64,000 nucleotides of DNA from Simplicispira psychrophila DSM 11588 (GCF_000688255.1 NZ_JHYS01000009.1:96389-160388); one strand, 5' to 3'; positions 48,654 to 57,858 are shown, counted from the stretch's first letter. Notes: generated by a model not told the origin, from the letters alone. Numbers and translations are program-made.

Positions 48654-50012
48654 ATGAATTCAATATCTTCCTCTCCTGTTTCTTCCTCTGTTTCTTCCCT
48701 TGTTTGTGAGGCGGTCGTGATCGGTGCGGGACCGGCGGGCCTGATGGCTGCGCAAATCCTGGCCCAGGCGGGCGTATCAGTGCACGTGTTTGACGCCATG
48801 CCCAGCGTGGGACGCAAATTTCTGCTGGCCGGCAAGGGCGGCTTGAATCTGACCCACTCCGAGTCGATGGAGCCGTTTGTCAGCCGCTATGGCGCGCGGC
48901 AAGCGCAGATGGCGCCGCTGTTGGAGCAGTTTGGTGCGCCGCAAGTGCGCGGCTGGGCACAGGATTTAGGCGTCGAGACGTTTGTCGGCACTTCCGGACG
49001 GGTGTTTCCGGCCGACCTCAAGGCGGCGCCACTGCTGCGCGCTTGGTTACAGCGTTTACGCAGCCAGGGCGTGCAGTTTCATATGCGCCATCGTTTTGGC
49101 GGCTGGGACAGTGCCGGGGCGCTGCAATTTCACACGTCCGGTGGTGACATCAGTGTTCAGGGCCGCGCCGTGGTGCTGGCGCTGGGGGGGGGCAGCTGGG
49201 CGCGTCTGGGCTCGGATGGCGCATGGCTGCCCTGGCTGGCCGCACGTGGTGTGGCGACGGTGCCGCTGCAGCCGAGCAATTGCGGCTTTGACGTGCCGCG
49301 CCAAGGCGGTGCAGTCGAGACACGCCGCGAATTTCTGCAGGAGCTGATCGGCCAGACGCCGACTCCAGCCGTTGGCTGGACGGCGCACTTTGCCGAGCGA
49401 TTTGCCGGCCAGCCGTTCAAGACCGTGGCACTGGCGTTCACCGACAGCGCAGGCCGGCATTTCAGCCGCCGGGGTGAGTTTGTCGCCACAGCGACCGGCG
49501 TCGAAGGCAGCTTGGTCTACGCCGTCTCGGCGCTGCTGCGCGATGAAATCGTTGCCCACGGCCATGCCACCTTCACGCTGGATTTGTTGCCTGACCACAC
49601 GCCCGAGCGCGTGCTGGCTGAGGTACGCCACCCGCGTGGCACGCGTTCGTTGTCGAGCCACCTCAAAAGCCGGTTGGGGTTGGACGGTATCAAGATGGGC
49701 ATCCTGTACGAGCAATTGGGCAAGGAGCGCGTGGCCGACCCGTACCTGCTGGCGGCTGCCATCAAGGCGCTGCCGATCACGGTGGTGGCGATGCGGCCCC
49801 TGGACGAGGCGATCAGCACGGCGGGGGGGGGGACTTTTGAGGCGCTGGATGACCAGCTGATGGCGCAGGCTTTGCCGGGGGTGTTTTGCGCTGGTGAAAT
49901 GCTCGATTGGGAGGCGCCCACCGGCGGCTATCTGCTCACCGCCTGCATGGCCAGTGGCGTGCGCGCCGGCCAAGGCGCTGCGCAGTGGCTGGCGCAGCAA
50001 GCCCGCGATTGA
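48654..50012 (+). CDS. HI0933/BaiN-like NAD(P)/FAD-dependent flavoprotein
   Basis: The product is 452 aa. The FAD-binding motif VVIGAGPAGLMAAQ (about residues 21-34) follows a Ser-rich N-terminal tail (NSISSSPVSSSVSS) encoded by a CTTCCTCTGTTT-type tandem repeat. PSVGRKFLLAGKGGLNLTHSE and FCAGEMLDWEAPTGGYLLTACMASG are diagnostic of the TIGR03862/HI0933 family, whose role is poorly known; BaiN reduces bile-acid intermediates. G runs of 9 (49184-49192) and 10 (49823-49832) lie inside the coding sequence. The real start might be the next in-frame start, since the tail is not conserved. Confidence 0.85.
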   Translation: MNSISSSPVSSSVSSLVCEAVVIGAGPAGLMAAQILAQAGVSVHVFDAMPSVGRKFLLAGKGGLNLTHSESMEPFVSRYGARQAQMAPLLEQFGAPQVRGWAQDLGVETFVGTSGRVFPADLKAAPLLRAWLQRLRSQGVQFHMRHRFGGWDSAGALQFHTSGGDISVQGRAVVLALGGGSWARLGSDGAWLPWLAARGVATVPLQPSNCGFDVPRQGGAVETRREFLQELIGQTPTPAVGWTAHFAERFAGQPFKTVALAFTDSAGRHFSRRGEFVATATGVEGSLVYAVSALLRDEIVAHGHATFTLDLLPDHTPERVLAEVRHPRGTRSLSSHLKSRLGLDGIKMGILYEQLGKERVADPYLLAAAIKALPITVVAMRPLDEAISTAGGGTFEALDDQLMAQALPGVFCAGEMLDWEAPTGGYLLTACMASGVRAGQGAAQWLAQQARD

Positions 50013-50048
50013 TAGCGGGTTTTCCAGTCCATTCGCAAAGGATCGTGC

Positions 50049-51509
50049 ATGTCGTCCATTGTTTGGAATGCCCATCCTGGGCACCGTGCCTGGTACCGCG
50101 TGTGGATGTGGGTCGCGTCATACCTTGTGATGCTGGGGTTGACGGCCTGCACTGCCAGCTTGCCCATTCTGGTGCCCGATTTGAAGCTGCGCCATGCCCG
50201 ACCGGTGCAGCTAGAAGGCGCGCGCGGCCCTTTGACCAAGGCGCAGAGCAAGGCGGTGCTTGATCGCCTGCGCAGCCGCAGTTCCGATACCGATATCTTT
50301 ACGCGCCACTTGGCGCTGGAAGAGGCCATCACCGGCAGTCCCTTGACGGTGGGCAACCGCGTACAACTGCTGCGCGACGGGCCGGCGACCTATGCCGCCA
50401 TGCTGGCTGCCATCGCTGCGGCTACCGACCATATCCACATGGAAACCTACATCATTGAAGACGATGAAATGGGTCGGCTTTTTTCCGCTGCACTGATCGC
50501 CAAACAGCGCCAGGGCGTGCAGGTGAATCTGATGCATGACAGCGTCGGCACCATTGGCACGCCGGCGGTCTTTTTCAAGCCACTGACCGATGCCGGTATC
50601 CGCGTGCTGGAATTCAATCCGATCAACCCGCTGCTGGCACGCAAGGAGTGGGAGCTGAACCAGCGCGACCACCGCAAGCTGCTGATCGTCGATGGCAAGA
50701 TCGCTTTTCTGGGTGGCATCAACATCAGCAGTGTGTATTCGGGCGGCTCGTCCACCGGCTTGGGCTCGCACTCGGGCTCAGGTGCACGCTCAAGCAAGGC
50801 CCGCGCGCCGGATGCTGGCACGTCCTGGCGCGATACCGATATGCAGCTGCAAGGACCGGTGGTGGCCGAGTTGCAAAAACTGTTTCTGGACGCCTGGGCA
50901 TCGCAAAAAGGCGAGTCGCTGGAAGTGCGCAACTGGTTTCCTGCGCCGCGCAGTGTGGGCAAGGACGTCGTGCGTGCCATTGGTAGCTCCCCCGAGGAGC
51001 CGTTCAGCCTGATCTACGCCACGCTGCTATCGGCCATTGAAAGTGCCGAAACCAGCGTACTCCTGACCAATGCCTACTTTGCCCCTGACCCGCAATTGAT
51101 GGCCGCCCTCAAAGCCGCAGTGGCGCGCGGCGTGCAGGTGCATTTGATCTTGCCCCAACACACAGATTCGCAACTGGTGTTCCATGCCGGGCGCAGCCAC
51201 TACGATGAATTGCTGAGCGCCGGTGTGCAGATTTACGAGCGGCGCGGACGCGTGCTGCACTCCAAAACCGCGCTGATCGATGGCGTCTGGGCCACGGTCG
51301 GCTCTACCAATCTGGACTGGCGCAGTTTTTTGCACAACTACGAAATCAATGCGGTGGTGTTGGGGCGCGAATTTGGCCAGCAGTTGGCAGACATGTTTGC
51401 CCATGATCTGGCGCTGTCAGACCAGATCACGCTGGAGCAGTGGCGCCGCAGACCTCTCGGTCAACGTTTGCAAGAGGGATTTGCGCGACTCTGGGAGTAC
51501 TGGTTGTAA
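50049..51509 (+). CDS. cardiolipin synthase/phospholipase D-family protein with lipobox-like N-terminus
   Basis: The product is 486 aa with two HKD motifs: RDHRKLLIVDGKIAFLGG (about residues 212-229) and LHSKTALIDGVWATVGSTNLD (about 404-424). This is the arrangement of cardiolipin synthases, which join two phospholipids. Instead of two long membrane helices, the N-terminus has one hydrophobic segment ending LGLTACTAS, a possible lipoprotein signal. A Ser/Gly-rich insert (SGGSSTGLGSHSGSGARSSK) follows the first HKD. It could be a ClsB/ClsC-type synthase or a periplasmic lipase; cdsA in this window makes the upstream CDP-diacylglycerol. Confidence 0.82.
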   Translation: MSSIVWNAHPGHRAWYRVWMWVASYLVMLGLTACTASLPILVPDLKLRHARPVQLEGARGPLTKAQSKAVLDRLRSRSSDTDIFTRHLALEEAITGSPLTVGNRVQLLRDGPATYAAMLAAIAAATDHIHMETYIIEDDEMGRLFSAALIAKQRQGVQVNLMHDSVGTIGTPAVFFKPLTDAGIRVLEFNPINPLLARKEWELNQRDHRKLLIVDGKIAFLGGINISSVYSGGSSTGLGSHSGSGARSSKARAPDAGTSWRDTDMQLQGPVVAELQKLFLDAWASQKGESLEVRNWFPAPRSVGKDVVRAIGSSPEEPFSLIYATLLSAIESAETSVLLTNAYFAPDPQLMAALKAAVARGVQVHLILPQHTDSQLVFHAGRSHYDELLSAGVQIYERRGRVLHSKTALIDGVWATVGSTNLDWRSFLHNYEINAVVLGREFGQQLADMFAHDLALSDQITLEQWRRRPLGQRLQEGFARLWEYWL

Positions 51510-51541
51510 ACCTGCCTGCCGCATCTGTTTTTAGATAAAAC

Positions 51542-51590
51542 AGGCTGAAGCGCTTATGGGATAAGCGCTTATAGCTATCAAAAATAAATT
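51542..51590 (+). repeat. dispersed repeat copy between convergent genes
   Basis: AGCGCTTAT (51549-51557)-GGG-ATAAGCGCT (51561-51569) is a perfect 9-bp inverted repeat. It is followed by TATAG and CTAT (51575-51578) and an A/T stretch without the final ATAG. It is the only copy with a complete outer palindrome and could form a terminator-like hairpin in either direction. Confidence 0.8.
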
Positions 51591-51600
51591 AACTTGGCCT

Positions 51601-52320
51601 TCAATTGTCGATGGCTGCAATGCGCAGCAAAGCTGCACGGTCGCGCACTACCAGGCCGGCTGGCTCGATGCGGATGGCGTCTTCGCGCTCCATCGCCTTG
51701 AGCTCCTGGTTGACGCGCTGGCGCGAGGCGCCCAGCAACTGGGCCAGTTCTTCTTGCGCCAGTTGCAGGCCAATGCGCACTTCGTCGGCATTGGAAAGGC
51801 TGGAAATGCCGTAGCTGCGCACCAGATGCAGCAATTGTTTGGCCAGGCGCGCGCGCAGCGGCAGGGTGTTGAGGTCTTCCACCAGGCCGTAGAGCTGGCG
51901 AATACGCCGTGCGTTCAGGCGCAGCATGGCGTCGGATAGTTCGGTATGGGCCGTGAGGATTTTTTTGAAATCGGCCCTGGCCACGCACAGTGTCGTGGTG
52001 TCGCCATGGGCATAGGCGTCGTGCGTGCGCCGATCGCCATCGAAGATCGACACATCACCAAACCAGATGCCCGGCTCGACATAGGTCAGCGTGATCTGCT
52101 TGCCAGAAAGCGAAGTGGAACTGACGCGCACCGCGCCCTTGGCGCAGGCACCCCATTCTTCTGGGGGGTCGCCACGGGCGGCGATGAGGCTGCCGTCCTT
52201 GAAGCGCCTGACATAGGCGCAGCGCAGTATGTCGTGGCGCAGCGAGGGAGAGAGGGTGGAGAACCAGCGGCCGGAGTTGATCGCTTCACGTTCTTCGATG
52301 GTCAGAATGGGTTCGTCCAT
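51601..52320 (-). CDS. Crp/Fnr-family transcriptional regulator
   Basis: The product is 239 aa. An N-terminal cyclic-nucleotide-binding-type beta barrel (about residues 20-130, with EEWGACAKGAVRVSSTS and EPGIWFGDVSIFDG) is joined by a long helix to a winged helix-turn-helix (about 165-225, LAQEELAQLLGASRQRVNQELKAMER). The cysteine set of FNR is absent, so it is not an obvious oxygen sensor; the effector is unknown. The ATG at 52318-52320 matches the family; a longer start upstream is rejected. It is divergent from the FimV-like gene. Confidence 0.88.
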   Translation of the reverse strand: MDEPILTIEEREAINSGRWFSTLSPSLRHDILRCAYVRRFKDGSLIAARGDPPEEWGACAKGAVRVSSTSLSGKQITLTYVEPGIWFGDVSIFDGDRRTHDAYAHGDTTTLCVARADFKKILTAHTELSDAMLRLNARRIRQLYGLVEDLNTLPLRARLAKQLLHLVRSYGISSLSNADEVRIGLQLAQEELAQLLGASRQRVNQELKAMEREDAIRIEPAGLVVRDRAALLRIAAIDN

Positions 52321-52467
52321 GGGGGTGTCTGGTAGGTGGCGGGAGCGCGCTGATTGTCGCCCGTGCAGTGGCTGTGGTGCCATCTCCCCCTTTTCACAAT
52401 GCCGCAGTGACGCTGTCTCTTATATGACAAGGTGTGCCAAAATTCATGCTAAATATCAGATACAAAA

Positions 52468-54780
52468 GTGAAATTTACTAACACATTGTTGGGCCTTGGA
52501 GTAGGCCTTTTTGCTGGGAGCGCAGCCGCCCTGTCTTTGGGCGAGGCGCACGGCCATGTGGTTCTGGGCCGGCCTATCGACCTGGTCTTTGATATTCACA
52601 CCGATCCTGGCATGGAGCTGGAGGTCGCGTGCATCAATGCCTCTGCGATCGCCGGCGAGACCCCTATCGACAGCTCGCGTTTTCGTATTGCTGCGCTGCC
52701 TGTGGTCGCTGGCCGTCCGCCGTCGGTGCGCATTCGCTCCTCCTTGGCGGTGGTGGAACCGATCCTGACAGTGCGCTTGGTAGTGGGATGCTCGGGTGTG
52801 GTCGCGCGTACCTATGATTTTTTTGTCGATACGCCGATAGATGCTTCTTCTGTCACCTTGCCACTGGTGGTTGCAGCTTTGCCAGCGCCGCTAGCGGCTG
52901 CCAATGGCATGGCAGTGCGCCAGGATGTACGTGCACCGGTTGTCGCTGCACCCACTGCATCTGTAGCTGCAGCTGCCATGGAGCGCCGTTCTGCACCTCT
53001 GGCCGCCACGCGCCCAAAAGCCCTGCCGAAACCACCCAAATCAACCACACCACCTCAGACGTCCAAGCCACCAAAGTCTTCCAAACCAGCCAAAGAGCCA
53101 GTACCGCGCAAAACCGTTGTGGCGGGTGCTCCTGTGGTTTCCGCTCCTGCAGCGGCCGACGCGCAGCCGCGCTCGCGGCTGACGGTGGAGCCGGTGGGTG
53201 ATTGGCTGGCTGGCCCTGCGTCTGCGCCGGGTGAGCAGCGCGCCCAAGCCACAGCGCTTTCGCAGGCGCTCACGACGGCTGCTGAAGATCTGCAGAAAGC
53301 CCAGGCGCGTTTGCAGCAGCAGCAAGCTGAAATCAATGCGGCGCGCGCCAGCCGCGAAAAGATGCAGGGGATGGTGACGGATTTGCAACAGCGCATGGAG
53401 CGCCTCGATAGCGAGCGCTTTTCCGCCACGCTGGTGTATGGCTTGCTAGCCCTGCTGGTGGCGGCATTTGCGCTGCTGGGTTGGCTGTGGCAGCGTCTGC
53501 GTGGGCAAATGACAGTGCAACGCACCGAGCCGGACTGGAATTACCCGGCAGCCTTGAATACCAAAGGTTTTGCCGCCGCTGCGGACGAAGCGACTGAATC
53601 GGCTTTGATGCCCTCGGTGCCGGCATTTTCTCCCCGGCTGGACAAAGCAGAAGGTCTGGTGCCCACAGTAGTACCGCAAGCGGCTGCTGCGTCACAGCCA
53701 GTACCGCTGGAACTGGCGACGTCCATGACCGCAGCTGCACCCCTAGCCCCGTTCCCCCCTCTGATGCCGCCCCCGATCACCATCCCGGCAGTGCGCGTGC
53801 TGCATCCTGAGGATTTGTTTGATTTGCAGCAGCAGGCAGAATTTTTTGTCTCAGTGGGGGAGCATGACCAAGCCATCGAGGTGATGCACCAGCACATTGA
53901 CGAGAATGAAACCGCCTCGCCATTGATGTACCTGGAGCTGCTGCGCCTTTACCGCTCGCTTAGTCGTAGCGAGGATTTCAAACAGTTGCGGGCGCGGTTT
54001 CAGCAGCATTTCAATGCTCTAGTGCCTGAATTTGTCGCCTTTCAAGAGGGCGGGCGCACTTTGCTGGGCTACCCCGAAATCGTGGCCAACATCGAGGCGG
54101 TGTGGAGTGATGTCGCCGTGTTGCCGCTGCTGGAAAACTGTATCTTTCGTCGCAATGGCAGCCACAGCAGCGCAGTCGAGCCGTTTGAGCTGCCTGCCTA
54201 CGACGATTTGTTATTGCTCTACGCCATTGCCAGCACCACCCCCGCCAGCGCACGTGGTGCACCGCCGCCGCGCCAGCGCACCACGCCCTCTGCAAACCCA
54301 GTGCCATTGCCGCCGCTGGTGCAGGAGCGGCCAGAGCAAGCGCTCTTGTCGCCAGAGCCGCTGACCGTGGCAAGCGACGATATGGGCATGGATCTGGAGT
54401 TTGATTTGGGGCCATTTTTGGATGCGAACATGTCCGTGGAGGCTGGTCCGGGGCTGGATCTGGATGCCGTGCAGCTGCCGGCCAATAGCAACCTGATCGA
54501 CTACGACGACTTCCTGTTGTCAGAAAAAGCAGCGCCCAAGCCTGGCACCGTGCCGCCGCCGTTAGACGCTGTTGCGCCCGTGTTGACGCTGGATCTCGAC
54601 CTGTCCGACCCCCTCTTTTTTGAGGTCACCGACCTGCCGCCCTTGACTCAAAACGACTTGCCGGCGCTGGACGCCACGCCGGCACCTGCGGCCGGTCAAC
54701 CGATTGGGTTTGGGGCCGTCAGTGACCGCTTTGAGGCCCGGTTTGAGCTCGACGAGGACGAGGTGAAACCGCTGAAATAA
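52468..54780 (+). CDS. FimV-like envelope protein
   Basis: The product is 770 aa with a GTG start and a signal peptide (about residues 1-21, AGSAAA). The N-terminal FimV-type domain (about 22-130: LSLGEAHGHVVLGRPIDLVFDI) is followed by a Pro/Lys-rich linker (about 190-220), a coiled coil (about 270-315), a membrane helix (about 323-345, YGLLALLVAAFALLGWLWQ) and a long acidic cytoplasmic region with a TPR-like segment (about 445-520, ELLRLYRSLSRSEDF). I see no LysM domain, unlike Pseudomonas FimV. FimV proteins organise pili, secretion and polarity. It is convergent with thiE, 4 bp apart. Confidence 0.75.
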   Translation: MKFTNTLLGLGVGLFAGSAAALSLGEAHGHVVLGRPIDLVFDIHTDPGMELEVACINASAIAGETPIDSSRFRIAALPVVAGRPPSVRIRSSLAVVEPILTVRLVVGCSGVVARTYDFFVDTPIDASSVTLPLVVAALPAPLAAANGMAVRQDVRAPVVAAPTASVAAAAMERRSAPLAATRPKALPKPPKSTTPPQTSKPPKSSKPAKEPVPRKTVVAGAPVVSAPAAADAQPRSRLTVEPVGDWLAGPASAPGEQRAQATALSQALTTAAEDLQKAQARLQQQQAEINAARASREKMQGMVTDLQQRMERLDSERFSATLVYGLLALLVAAFALLGWLWQRLRGQMTVQRTEPDWNYPAALNTKGFAAAADEATESALMPSVPAFSPRLDKAEGLVPTVVPQAAAASQPVPLELATSMTAAAPLAPFPPLMPPPITIPAVRVLHPEDLFDLQQQAEFFVSVGEHDQAIEVMHQHIDENETASPLMYLELLRLYRSLSRSEDFKQLRARFQQHFNALVPEFVAFQEGGRTLLGYPEIVANIEAVWSDVAVLPLLENCIFRRNGSHSSAVEPFELPAYDDLLLLYAIASTTPASARGAPPPRQRTTPSANPVPLPPLVQERPEQALLSPEPLTVASDDMGMDLEFDLGPFLDANMSVEAGPGLDLDAVQLPANSNLIDYDDFLLSEKAAPKPGTVPPPLDAVAPVLTLDLDLSDPLFFEVTDLPPLTQNDLPALDATPAPAAGQPIGFGAVSDRFEARFELDEDEVKPLK

Positions 54781-54784
54781 GGTA

Positions 54785-55681
54785 TCAGATAGCCATTGCC
54801 TGTAGTAGCTGTGTTGCTGCAGCTTCCGGGTCTGGGGCATTCACCAGCGCCCGCACCACGGCAATTGAGCCAACGCCCGTGGCCAAAATTTCTGCAAAAT
54901 GTTCAGCGCCAATGCCGCCAATCGCTACCAACGGGTACTGTTGCATCAACCGGGCATAGGTCGCCAGCCGCGCTACGCCTTGCGGGGCGGTAGCCATGCG
55001 TTTGAGCGTGGTTGGAAAAACAGCGCCCATGGCGATGTAGCTCGGCCCCACGGCTGCCGCGCGCAGCATTTCAGCGTAGCCATGCGTGCTCACCCCCAGC
55101 CGCACACCCGAGGCACGCAGCGTGGCTACTTCGTGTGCTTGCAGTGCGTCAAGATCCTCTTGGCCCAGATGTACGCCATAGGCGCCGGCAGCCAGTGCCG
55201 CGTGCCAGTGGTCGTTGATGAACAGCAATGCATCCGTGCCTTGTACCGCTTGCACGGCATCGCGTATTTCGCGGGCAATGGCATCGACATCGTCGGACTT
55301 GAAGCGCAGCTGCACCGTCGGCACACCCGCACGCGCCATGCGGCCGACCCAGGTGGCGTCGGGCAGCACGGCGTACAGACCGAGTTGGCGCGGGCAGGCG
55401 GCGAAGGCATTGGCTTGCGGTGTGGACGGCAGACCAAAGTCAGCGGGTAAGTCAGGCCAGTGCGCCACATCCACAGCGCCCGTGCGTTCAAAGCGCGCCT
55501 GCCAAGCGCGTGCCAGGCAGTCGGCATCGATAGCAATAAAGCCCAAAACGCTGCAGGCTTGCAAGGCGGCGTTGTAGGCCGGCGCGGTTTCGCTGCTGTT
55601 CGGGGGGGGCTGTGGTGTGCAAGGAGCAAAGGTGGCCGTGTGGTGGCGCACGATGTCTTGGGCCAGGGTGGCGATGTCCAT
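54785..55681 (-). CDS. thiE: thiamine-phosphate synthase with N-terminal extension
   Basis: The product is 298 aa. The C-terminal ThiE barrel (about residues 97-298) has QLRFKSDDVDA, LLFINDHWHAALAAGAYGVHLGQEDL, GVSTHGYAEM, YIAMGAVFPTTLK and VAIGGIGAEHF. It joins HMP diphosphate and thiazole phosphate. The first 95 or so residues (normal ThiE is about 210 aa) are of unknown function and hold a Pro run encoded by eight C (complement of 55602-55609). It is the last gene of thiO-thiS-thiG-thiE under a TPP riboswitch. Confidence 0.93.
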   Translation of the reverse strand: MDIATLAQDIVRHHTATFAPCTPQPPPNSSETAPAYNAALQACSVLGFIAIDADCLARAWQARFERTGAVDVAHWPDLPADFGLPSTPQANAFAACPRQLGLYAVLPDATWVGRMARAGVPTVQLRFKSDDVDAIAREIRDAVQAVQGTDALLFINDHWHAALAAGAYGVHLGQEDLDALQAHEVATLRASGVRLGVSTHGYAEMLRAAAVGPSYIAMGAVFPTTLKRMATAPQGVARLATYARLMQQYPLVAIGGIGAEHFAEILATGVGSIAVVRALVNAPDPEAAATQLLQAMAI

Positions 55682-55692
55682 CGGCGGCTCCG

Positions 55693-56505
55693 TCAGGCAG
55701 GCTGGTCGTGGTGCCAGAACGGCGTGCCCAGCACCGGCGTGCTGGGTTGTGCGGCGTGCTGTGGCTGCATGGCGCCGGCGTGGCGGGCGCTGCGACCGGC
55801 GTGCACGGCATCGGCAAAAGCGCCGGCCATGGCAACCGGGTCTTGCGCCAGTGCCACGGCAGTGTTGAGCAGCACGCCGTCAAAACCCCACTCCATGACT
55901 TGGCAGGCGTGTGAAGGCAGACCCAAGCCTGCATCCACCAGCATGGGGACTGACAGCCGCTCGCGCAGCACTTGCAGCGCATACGGATTGACCGGGCCGC
56001 GCCCGGTGCCAATCGGCGCTGCCCACGGCATCACCACCTGGCAGCCGACATCGACCAAACGCTGGCACAGCACCAAGTCTTCGGTGCAGTAGGGCAATAC
56101 GTAAAAACCATCGCGGATCAGTTTTTCAGCGGCGGCGACCAGGTTCAGCGTGTCGGGCTGCAAGGTGTAGTCGTCGCCGATCACTTCGAGTTTGATCCAC
56201 GGCGTGTTGAAGACCTCGCGCGCCATGTGCGCGGTGGTGATGGCTTCCTGTGCGCTGTGACAGCCGGCGGTGTTGGGCAGCACCGGCACATTCAGGCTGC
56301 GCAGCAAGTCCCAGAAACCGTGGCCGCTTTCCGCCGGGTTGCTACCTTGGCGGCGCAGCGAGGCCGTGACCATGGCCGGCTTGGCGCGCTGTACCGCCGC
56401 TTGAAGCACGGTGGGTGAGGGATAACGGGCGGTGCCCAGCAGCAAGCGGCTAGAGAAAGACTGGCCGTACATGACCAGTGCGTCGTCGGTAGAGGATGTG
56501 TTCAT
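55693..56505 (-). CDS. thiG: thiazole synthase
   Basis: The product is 270 aa, a TIM-barrel enzyme that builds thiazole phosphate from deoxyxylulose 5-phosphate, dehydroglycine and ThiS thiocarboxylate. [39 protein letters not shown] (with the region around the Schiff-base Lys in WIKLEVIGD), [28 protein letters not shown] are family motifs. It lies 42 bp after thiS. The same deoxyxylulose phosphate also feeds dxr at 7.5 kb. Confidence 0.96.
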   Translation of the reverse strand: MNTSSTDDALVMYGQSFSSRLLLGTARYPSPTVLQAAVQRAKPAMVTASLRRQGSNPAESGHGFWDLLRSLNVPVLPNTAGCHSAQEAITTAHMAREVFNTPWIKLEVIGDDYTLQPDTLNLVAAAEKLIRDGFYVLPYCTEDLVLCQRLVDVGCQVVMPWAAPIGTGRGPVNPYALQVLRERLSVPMLVDAGLGLPSHACQVMEWGFDGVLLNTAVALAQDPVAMAGAFADAVHAGRSARHAGAMQPQHAAQPSTPVLGTPFWHHDQPA

Positions 56506-56547
56506 GGCAAAAATCCAGAAGAAAGGGAGTCAGCGTGCGCGCTGAAT

Positions 56548-56751
56548 TCAGCCGCCGGTGACAGGAGAGATGACTTCCACCCGGTCGCCGGCCTTGAGCG
56601 GGTGGCGTGGGTGCTCAGGCGCCGGCACAAAGACGGTATTGACGGCCACGGCATAAGGCGGCTTGGCTTGCATCGTCGCCAGCGCGTCGGTCACGGTGGC
56701 GCCTTCGGGCAACTCGCACGGTTTGCTATTGATGGTGATGTGCATCGACAT
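56548..56751 (-). CDS. thiS: thiamine biosynthesis sulfur carrier ThiS
   Basis: The product is 67 aa with a ubiquitin-like fold. It ends in Gly-Gly (VISPVTGG), which is adenylated and thiocarboxylated to carry sulfur to ThiG. An internal Met two residues on is an alternative start. It lies between thiO and thiG. Confidence 0.95.
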   Translation of the reverse strand: MSMHITINSKPCELPEGATVTDALATMQAKPPYAVAVNTVFVPAPEHPRHPLKAGDRVEVISPVTGG

Positions 56752-56763
56752 ACGCTAACCGGT

Positions 56764-57858
56764 TCAGTGCTGTTCGAGCAGGTGCAGCGACAGATCAAAA
56801 CTGCTGGCCAGGGCCGATTGGCCGCTGTCCAGCACCTCCAGCACCACGTCAAGCATGGCCGGCGCAATCATGTAGCCGTGGCGGTACAGGCCATTGATTT
56901 CCAGCGTGCGCGGCGCCGTCTGGCGGATGGCGGGCAGGTTGTCGGGCAGGGTGGGGCGGCATTGCGCGGCGATTTCAAGGATGCGGGCTTCGGCAAAACC
57001 GGGGTGCACGGCATAGGCGGCGCTGAGCAGTTCCAGCGCCGAGCGCACGCTGGGGGCGGAGAGGTCTTCGGACTCGATCTCGGTGGCGCCGATGACAAAC
57101 ACATGGTCTTGCTTGGGTGCGATGTAGATCGGATAGCGCGGGTGCACCAGGCGCGTCGGGCGCTGCAGCGTGACGTCGGGCGCGTGGATACGCACCACCT
57201 CACCGCGCACGCCGCGCAGCGCCGACCATTGCGGGCGTGCGCCCAAGCCACGGCAGTCAAGCAGCCAGCCATTGGCATCGACGCTGACTTCGTCTGGATT
57301 TTTCGGGCAATTCCAGTGCGCCGTGACGCCCAGTGTCGCCATCTCTTGCGCCAGTGCTGCCAGCAATTGGCGGTTGTCCAGCTGGCCTTCGCCGGGCAGG
57401 TACATGCCTTGCGAGAAGCGCTGTGCCAGCGCCGGCTCGACCTGACCCATGCTGGCGCTGTCGAGCACCTGCATCGCGGGCAGCTCGGTTACGGTGGCGC
57501 GGGTTTTTTCTAGCTGCAGGCGCAAGCGGTCGGCCTCGTTGGCATCTTGGCGGTGCCAGACGATGAGCGTGCCTTCTTGTTGAAAGAATACCGGTGTGCT
57601 CAGCGGCGCCAGTAGCTCGGGCCAGCGCGTGAGCGAATGCCGGCCCATGCGCACCACACCGTGCTCGGTGATTGCTGACTCAGCCAATGGCGCCAGCATC
57701 CCTCCCGCCACACGCGCAGCGGAGTGCTCACCCAGCGGGCCACCGCTGTCGTAAATGGTGACGCCATGGCCTTGGCGTGCCAGAGAAACAGCCAGCAGTC
57801 GGCCCATGAGGCCAGCGCCGAGAATGGTGTGGGTGTGTGAGGAGGTGTGCAATGTCAT
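56764..57858 (-). CDS. thiO: glycine oxidase ThiO
   Basis: The product is 364 aa, a DAO-family flavoprotein that oxidises glycine to the imine used by ThiG in aerobic bacteria. The FAD motif ILGAGLMGRLLAVSLARQGH is near residues 12-31. ARVAGGMLAPLAES and CRPTLPDNLPAIRQTAP follow, and GLYRHGYMIAPAM is near the end. It is the first gene after the TPP riboswitch. DadA at 1-2.3 kb is a paralogue of the same fold. Confidence 0.93.
   Translation of the reverse strand: MTLHTSSHTHTILGAGLMGRLLAVSLARQGHGVTIYDSGGPLGEHSAARVAGGMLAPLAESAITEHGVVRMGRHSLTRWPELLAPLSTPVFFQQEGTLIVWHRQDANEADRLRLQLEKTRATVTELPAMQVLDSASMGQVEPALAQRFSQGMYLPGEGQLDNRQLLAALAQEMATLGVTAHWNCPKNPDEVSVDANGWLLDCRGLGARPQWSALRGVRGEVVRIHAPDVTLQRPTRLVHPRYPIYIAPKQDHVFVIGATEIESEDLSAPSVRSALELLSAAYAVHPGFAEARILEIAAQCRPTLPDNLPAIRQTAPRTLEINGLYRHGYMIAPAMLDVVLEVLDSGQSALASSFDLSLHLLEQH

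Noticed and set aside
52418..52435. CTGTCTCTTATA, identical to the first 12 bases of the Tn5/Nextera mosaic end, between the Crp/Fnr and FimV-like genes.
   Set aside because: The match stops after 12 bases and no transposon genes, inverted partner or target duplication are present. It is most likely chance.
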